Below, one piece after another: positions 60,150-64,000 of a stretch of DNA of 64,000 nucleotides. Origin of the DNA: Glaciecola sp947496235 (GTDB lineage Bacteria > Pseudomonadota > Gammaproteobacteria > Enterobacterales > Alteromonadaceae); contig NZ_JBLWFH010000005.1 in NCBI RefSeq assembly GCF_050306235.1, positions 1 to 64,000 of the forward strand, read 5' to 3'. The position numbers were made by a program, and so were the translations under genes. Each line of letters starts with the position of its first letter. Within the stretch, counting starts at the first letter, position 1. The notes under the pieces are model-generated. The model worked only from the letters and a program-made list of their open reading frames with translations, did no database searches and had not been told where the DNA came from.

Positions 60150-60315
60150 AGCTATCCAACAGTTTTCTTATGTTAGTAACGAGATATACAAAAGCGCGAA
60201 ATCGTAACTAACTATATTAGATAATCCGATATGTCACGCTTAGCAAAGAATGCAGTTTTTGAAAAAAACTGACGGGGGCTAAAATAACACTATTTATATG
60301 ATAAATGCCATTACC

Positions 60316-61512
60316 TTAACGCATTTCTACTGTACCTGAATTTGTTTCCGGCCAGTACTTTTTCACCGTGTTACGCAACATCAATGCAGCTAACAATGTT
60401 GCACAAGCATAATAGATCCATTGTGTAGATGAATGCTCATGGTTATCAAAGTGAAATGGTGCAGCAAACATTTGAAGGTAGTCGTATAAATAATTTAACC
60501 CATAGCCCAAAAAGATGGCAGAACTGATCACTCCGAATAAATAAAGCCACAGGGTTCTAGCGCCCATTTCTTTTCCGATCATTCCCATGGTGGATATGTT
60601 AGTCGCAGGGCCGGCAAGTAAAAACACCAACACAGCGCCTGGCGATAAACCCGCGATCAAGAATCCTACAGCAATTGGCGTTGACGCAGTTGCGCAAATG
60701 TACATTGGGATTCCAATCACTGCCATTAGTAGCATAGCGACTATACCGTCACCCCATTGAGTTAAAAAATCCACTGGCACGAAGGTTTTAATGACCGCCG
60801 CCATGGCCAAACCAATGAGCAACCACAAGGTAATATCAATAAGTAACTTGCCTGATGCGAACTGTAAGACTTCTATAGTTTTAGTGCTCCAGCTAGGCGT
60901 TTTGGCAACAGGTTGTTCAGCACTGCAACAACTGGTTTCCTCTACTTTTTCGTTACTACTACAGCAGCTTGTAGTTACTTCCACTTGTTCTGATTTAGAG
61001 CCACAACAGCTTTGGGGTTCAGGCTCTTTTTTGCTACTACAACAACTCTTAACTTCGGTGCTTTTGTTGAATTTAGCATCTGAATTGAGCGCTGAAGATT
61101 CTTGTCCAAACAACTTTACTAAAACCCCGGTATAGATAGCGCTAAGTATCGCCGCTATTGGTCGAAAAACAGCAAAAATGGGCCCTAGTAATGCATAAGA
61201 TACACTGACAGAATCCACACCCGTTTCCGGCGTCGCCACTAAAAATGAAACTGTCGAGGATTTACTCGCACCACTTCTTCGTAGGCCAAGAGCTGCGGGT
61301 ATCACGCCACAAGAGCACAAAGGTAAAGGAGCACCTATCACAGCCGCTTTGCCAATGGCGCTATAACTATTGCTGCCCATGTGTTTCTTTAGAAAATCAA
61401 TCGGCACTAGTTCATGCATTATACCGGCCACTAGAAGCCCTAAAATTAACCATGGCGCCGACTCAACAAATAAGTCGACAAAGTTAGTGAGCAGGTCAAT
61501 TAAGGTATTCAT
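60316..61512 (-). CDS. SO_0444-like metal permease with Cys-rich loop
   Basis: This 398-residue membrane protein has about eight hydrophobic segments in two halves joined by a soluble linker. The linker (about 140-207) holds four CC pairs, at 157-158, 169-170, 183-184 and 195-196. The first half contains PLPLCSCGVIPAALGLRRSGA and the second FLLAGPATNISTMGMIGKEMG, as in ArsP/DUF318 permeases and the SO_0444 Cu/Zn efflux family. It is translationally coupled (four-base overlap) to a zinc-type MerR regulator, so the likely role is efflux of zinc, copper or a related metal. Confidence 0.85.
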   Translation of the reverse strand: MNTLIDLLTNFVDLFVESAPWLILGLLVAGIMHELVPIDFLKKHMGSNSYSAIGKAAVIGAPLPLCSCGVIPAALGLRRSGASKSSTVSFLVATPETGVDSVSVSYALLGPIFAVFRPIAAILSAIYTGVLVKLFGQESSALNSDAKFNKSTEVKSCCSSKKEPEPQSCCGSKSEQVEVTTSCCSSNEKVEETSCCSAEQPVAKTPSWSTKTIEVLQFASGKLLIDITLWLLIGLAMAAVIKTFVPVDFLTQWGDGIVAMLLMAVIGIPMYICATASTPIAVGFLIAGLSPGAVLVFLLAGPATNISTMGMIGKEMGARTLWLYLFGVISSAIFLGYGLNYLYDYLQMFAAPFHFDNHEHSSTQWIYYACATLLAALMLRNTVKKYWPETNSGTVEMR

Positions 61513-61934
61513 ATTGATTTCTCCGCATTCAGAATTTGTAAAATAGTGCAGTTTTCCGCTGTTTCAGCGCCACCACAACAGGCGGAATGCATTGTTTTTA
61601 ACGAAGCTTGAATTTCTTGTAGCTGATCAATTTTTTGCTGAATTTGATCTATTTTATTCGCTGTATACTGCTTTACTTCACCGCAAGAATGTTCATCAGG
61701 ATGCAGGCGTAGTTCAAGGAGTTCGCTAATTTCATCCAATGAAAACCCAACCGCCTTGGCTCTTTTAATAAACAGCAGCTTTTCCAAATCTGCATTGGAA
61801 AATAACCTATATCCCCCTTCTGAGCGGCTACTAGAATTTATCAGGTGTTTACTTTCATAAAACCTAATGGCTTCCACAGTCATATCAGTCAATTTGGCTA
61901 ACTGACCTATTTTAAATAAGGATTCTTTTTTCAT
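61509..61934 (-). CDS. MerR-family metal-responsive regulator, ZntR-like
   Basis: This 141-residue MerR protein has an N-terminal winged helix (LFKIGQLAKLTDMTVEAIRFYESKHLI in two halves), a dimer helix and a C-terminal metal site. Metal ligands are Cys84 in HSCGEV and His116, Cys119, Cys120 and Cys129 in the segment MHSACCGGAETAENCTIL, matching ZntR (Zn/Pb/Cd). The promoter at 61942-61973 has the 20-bp spacer MerR proteins require, and the permease follows in the same transcript. Confidence 0.92.
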   Translation of the reverse strand: MKKESLFKIGQLAKLTDMTVEAIRFYESKHLINSSSRSEGGYRLFSNADLEKLLFIKRAKAVGFSLDEISELLELRLHPDEHSCGEVKQYTANKIDQIQQKIDQLQEIQASLKTMHSACCGGAETAENCTILQILNAEKSI

Positions 61935-61941
61935 GTTGCTT

Positions 61942-61973
61942 AGTATAAACCCTAAAGTAGACTATAGAGTCAA
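61942..61973 (-). promoter_or_regulatory. MerR-type promoter and operator of the metal efflux operon
   Basis: On the minus strand -35 TTGACT and -10 TATACT are separated by 20 bp, and the spacer CTATAGTCTACTTTAGGG contains the ACTCTA/TAGGGT dyad like E. coli zntA. The over-long spacer is the hallmark of MerR-activated promoters. The start codon follows within about 10 bp of the -10 box. Confidence 0.85.
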
Positions 61974-61985
61974 TACTTTATAATT

Positions 61986-62594
61986 TTATTTCATTGGTTG
62001 GCGGATAACTGTTCTATATTTATCAGGTGTGACGCGCCTGATATCGCTTAAATAGATTTCGTGGTGCTTTCCAGCTAGGTGGCCGCCAGATTGTGCTATG
62101 GCGTTATGAACTTTTTGTATTACAGGGCCTTCTTCTGAAAAAGGTCCAAGATGTAAAATTTGCGCGCACTTTCCTTCATTAATGGTTTCAAAGGTTACTT
62201 TGTTTAAGGCTTTTGGCGCATCTTTTTTATTGGCAATTGTATTGATAACAGAGGCTACTGTGTCAGCACTGACTGATTCTGGCTGCATAATCATCATGGT
62301 CCATTGCCATTCATCTCGGTTGTTATTTTCAAAATCAGAAAAATCGTCAGCCCACCATAAACCTTCTAACGGCGGAACCACATAATCGAAATTCTTATGT
62401 TGTTTCATCCAGAATTTAGTTTTGTAAGCTACCGGATATAGGGCATGTAAGGCTAGTTGATATTCCTCGCCTTCTGGTTTACCTTTTCCGGTAACCGTAA
62501 TGTAATTTAGTGTAGGGATTTCAATAAATTCAACTTGCTTGGCACTGGGCTTATATAGATGCTTAAGCGATTTTTTATAGTCGATTTTTTGCAT
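61986..62594 (-). CDS. GyrI-like small-molecule-binding protein
   Basis: This 202-residue soluble protein belongs to the GyrI-like (SHS2-duplication) family. It begins MQKIDYKKSLKHLYKPSAKQ and has the diagnostic FIEIPTLNYITVTGKGKPEG and CAQILHLGPFSEEGPVIQKVH segments. Relatives bind or hydrolyse small molecules or inhibit gyrase. It starts at ATG 62594 with AAAGGA upstream, 11 bp after a truncated CPBP gene. The apposition suggests a rearrangement joining these two genes. No DNA-binding domain is present. Confidence 0.8.
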   Translation of the reverse strand: MQKIDYKKSLKHLYKPSAKQVEFIEIPTLNYITVTGKGKPEGEEYQLALHALYPVAYKTKFWMKQHKNFDYVVPPLEGLWWADDFSDFENNNRDEWQWTMMIMQPESVSADTVASVINTIANKKDAPKALNKVTFETINEGKCAQILHLGPFSEEGPVIQKVHNAIAQSGGHLAGKHHEIYLSDIRRVTPDKYRTVIRQPMK

Positions 62595-62605
62595 GTTTTA
62601 ATCCT

Positions 62606-63112
62606 TTAAGCACCGAGTAAAGGTTTATGAAACGAGTGGATTTGCAGTAATTTGGGAACCAAGAACCCCCTCCAGCCCAACTCTTCACCTAGGGCTCCTG
62701 TAATTGCAGTTCCCAAAACACCTAAAGTTGCACTGGCTCCCACGATAAATAATATGGCTTTTGCTTCGGTCATATTGGGCATTACCGTTATTAATTCGGC
62801 TACATATTCACTGTTAGGAAAGTTATTAAATATTAACCAAACTATTAGGTAAACCGGCAATAAATAAACAAGAGGAATCAAATAGCCGACGGCCAAAAAT
62901 TTTGCACGACCTAAACCAATAGCGAAGGTACTTAAGGGTTCTTTGAATACAAGTTTAGTTAAAATTGCAGCTAACCCTGGACAAATCATGTAAAGGATAA
63001 TTAGTTCAATTTTACCCAAGTAATGTAAGAGGGAAAAAGCTAAAGCACTAAAAAATAACGTAATAAGCAAAAAAACAAAAACTTGCTTGTGTAGATACCG
63101 GCTGTCTTCCAT
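62606..63112 (-). pseudogene. 3'-truncated CPBP-family intramembrane protease
   Basis: The 168-residue frame has four or five hydrophobic segments and reaches the first CPBP motif EELGWRGFLVPKLL, then continues HSFHKPLLGA and stops. The later motifs (second and third, with the catalytic His residues) and the last membrane helices are absent. Complete relatives continue about 80 residues further. It would not be catalytic. The ATG start and N-terminal membrane segments are normal, so the break is at the 3' end, next to the GyrI-like gene. Confidence 0.75.
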
Positions 63113-63257
63113 GTCTGACTAATCCTTAGCAATAAAACGCTTTTTGATAATTGAAGACTGGGAAGATAGAGTCACTAAGACTTTTGTAAAAAGTTGTAAA
63201 GTAAAACTTTAAGCTTAACTGCCAAAAATGCTTATTTTGGGACAAGCGTATTCAATT

Positions 63258-64000
63258 TTATATATTTAACAATCCAAGTTCTTTATCAGAAAGCTGTTTG
63301 CCTTCTAGGATATAGATGCTTTCTTGTTCCGGCATAACATTGTTTAGTATTAAAAATTCAGTGGATCTTTCGTTGACTGAATCGGCCGGAAAAACGTAAA
63401 GATTGAATTTAGAGGAAAGCTTATTCAGTTTGCTTGCCATTGTTTGTTCAGACTGCCCTTTGCCCAAAACCAAGGCTAAATTGAATTTGCTGTCATCCAC
63501 GTCTGCAATTAAGAAATCTGAATAGCGTTGCCAAGGCAATCGGGTAGGGCTGTTATTCACTATACTTTGAATACGCTGTTCATTCGTTTGCGATAACTTA
63601 AGTTGGGTAACCCAAACTTTGCGATCAGCATACCAGTATTGCGGCACAGAGTTTGGTTTGTATTCATCGGTGATTTCTTTATTTACAGCCCATAAATCTT
63701 GATTGAACTCGTTATCGCATTTTATTTGTTTGCGCTGCATAACAGAATTGATTACAGCCTCACCCATTGGCTCATCGCAATGAAAGAAATTTTCCACTTG
63801 TCGAGCACTGGTGTTGCCTAAAATAGGTGCCCAAAAAACGTAAACGTTATAGTTATCCAAGGTTTCTTTTTCTTTAAAAGCTTTAATGCAGTACGGACAT
63901 CTTGGATCTTTGAAAGCAATCAAGTCTGGCTTATTTGCATCATAGGGATTTAGCAGAAAAGCGGCATGCTTTTCGGGATCAGGAGAAAGCTTAGGTTCGG
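63258..64000 (-). CDS. DsbC/DsbA-like thiol-disulfide protein, partial (5' end outside window)
   Basis: At least 246 residues; the frame stays open to the window edge, so the start is beyond it. The active site is DPRCPYCIKAFKEK (Cys-Pro-Tyr-Cys). This resembles DsbC/DsbG-type proteins (FxDPxCPYC) more than thioredoxin. Downstream regions such as NYNVYVFWAPILGN and NSVPQYWYADRK are consistent with a thioredoxin fold, with a cis-Pro after SVP. A C-terminal half of about 100 residues is unrecognised. Its role is probably periplasmic disulfide handling, but the signal peptide is not visible here. Confidence 0.75.
   Translation of the reverse strand, partial: EPKLSPDPEKHAAFLLNPYDANKPDLIAFKDPRCPYCIKAFKEKETLDNYNVYVFWAPILGNTSARQVENFFHCDEPMGEAVINSVMQRKQIKCDNEFNQDLWAVNKEITDEYKPNSVPQYWYADRKVWVTQLKLSQTNEQRIQSIVNNSPTRLPWQRYSDFLIADVDDSKFNLALVLGKGQSEQTMASKLNKLSSKFNLYVFPADSVNERSTEFLILNNVMPEQESIYILEGKQLSDKELGLLNI

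Noticed and set aside
60791..61135. Plus-strand 114-residue frame opposite the Cys-rich permease linker
   Set aside because: Its Leu/Gln/Ser repeats are simply the antisense reading of the SCC-rich linker.

Overview
The window looks like chromosome of a marine gammaproteobacterium of the Alteromonadales (Alteromonadaceae, Glaciecola/Paraglaciecola/Aliiglaciecola-like). This is an inference from moderate-to-low GC, Gram-negative envelope genes, a zntR-type MerR promoter, rtcBA under sigma54 control, a QseB/PmrA-type two-component system, many secreted enzymes and proteins with family members common in that order. No rRNA, tRNA, CRISPR array or intact prophage was seen.

Left part (1-12.4 kb) is the accessory portion. 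A vapBC toxin-antitoxin pair is framed by a 31-bp inverted repeat. Next come a beta-lactamase-like gene fragment, a degenerate trypsin-like secreted protein, an EEP-family hydrolase, a PhoX/DUF839-type protein, a 5'-truncated IS3-family transposase lying against another truncated ORF, and a run of unrecognised genes. Of these, 7600-10322 forms a tight cassette (membrane-anchored OB-fold protein, DUF4407-like membrane/coiled-coil protein, soluble coiled-coil protein) ended by a strong hairpin. A formylglycine-generating-enzyme fragment closes the region.

Middle part (12.4-47 kb) is mostly chromosomal metabolism and regulation. It holds a YjiH-type membrane protein, pnuC plus an NadR-type kinase (nicotinamide riboside uptake and trapping), an LD-carboxypeptidase, a START protein, and a red-light module (heme oxygenase bphO, bacteriophytochrome kinase bphP, single-domain response regulator). 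There follow a cyclophilin, a ZIP transporter, a diguanylate cyclase and the first of two TPR-sulfotransferases. Further on are an amidohydrolase, a membrane AraC regulator, a LysE exporter divergent from a MocR regulator with four copies of an 8-bp operator, a beta-propeller protein, a PEP-CTERM-like protein, the RNA-repair unit rtcB-rtcA with divergent rtcR, two tandem-repeat arrays, an NPP-type phosphodiesterase, a retropepsin-like protein, a truncated sodC, an MFS transporter and a small VOC/ABM/DUF1737 operon.

Right part (47-64 kb) contains the most coherent candidate system. A QseB/QseC-like two-component pair is followed by a periplasmic cupredoxin, an FTR1-like permease lacking the canonical REXXE motif, and an outer-membrane protein. 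A second operon follows: TlpA thioredoxin, DUF4266 lipoprotein with a GGGCGCN tail, DUF3570 barrel protein and ApbE flavin transferase. The same CTTAAG direct-repeat box precedes both operons, and the DUF3570 protein carries a DTLTGAS stretch matching the ApbE flavinylation motif. I therefore propose a metal/redox-responsive extracytoplasmic flavoprotein system. The window ends with a second TPR-sulfotransferase, a four-repeat DUF4397 lipoprotein, a YdjM-like protein, methylglyoxal synthase, a zinc-type MerR regulator with a Cys-rich permease under a 20-bp-spacer MerR promoter, a GyrI-like protein next to a truncated CPBP protease, and a partial DsbC-like gene running off the edge.
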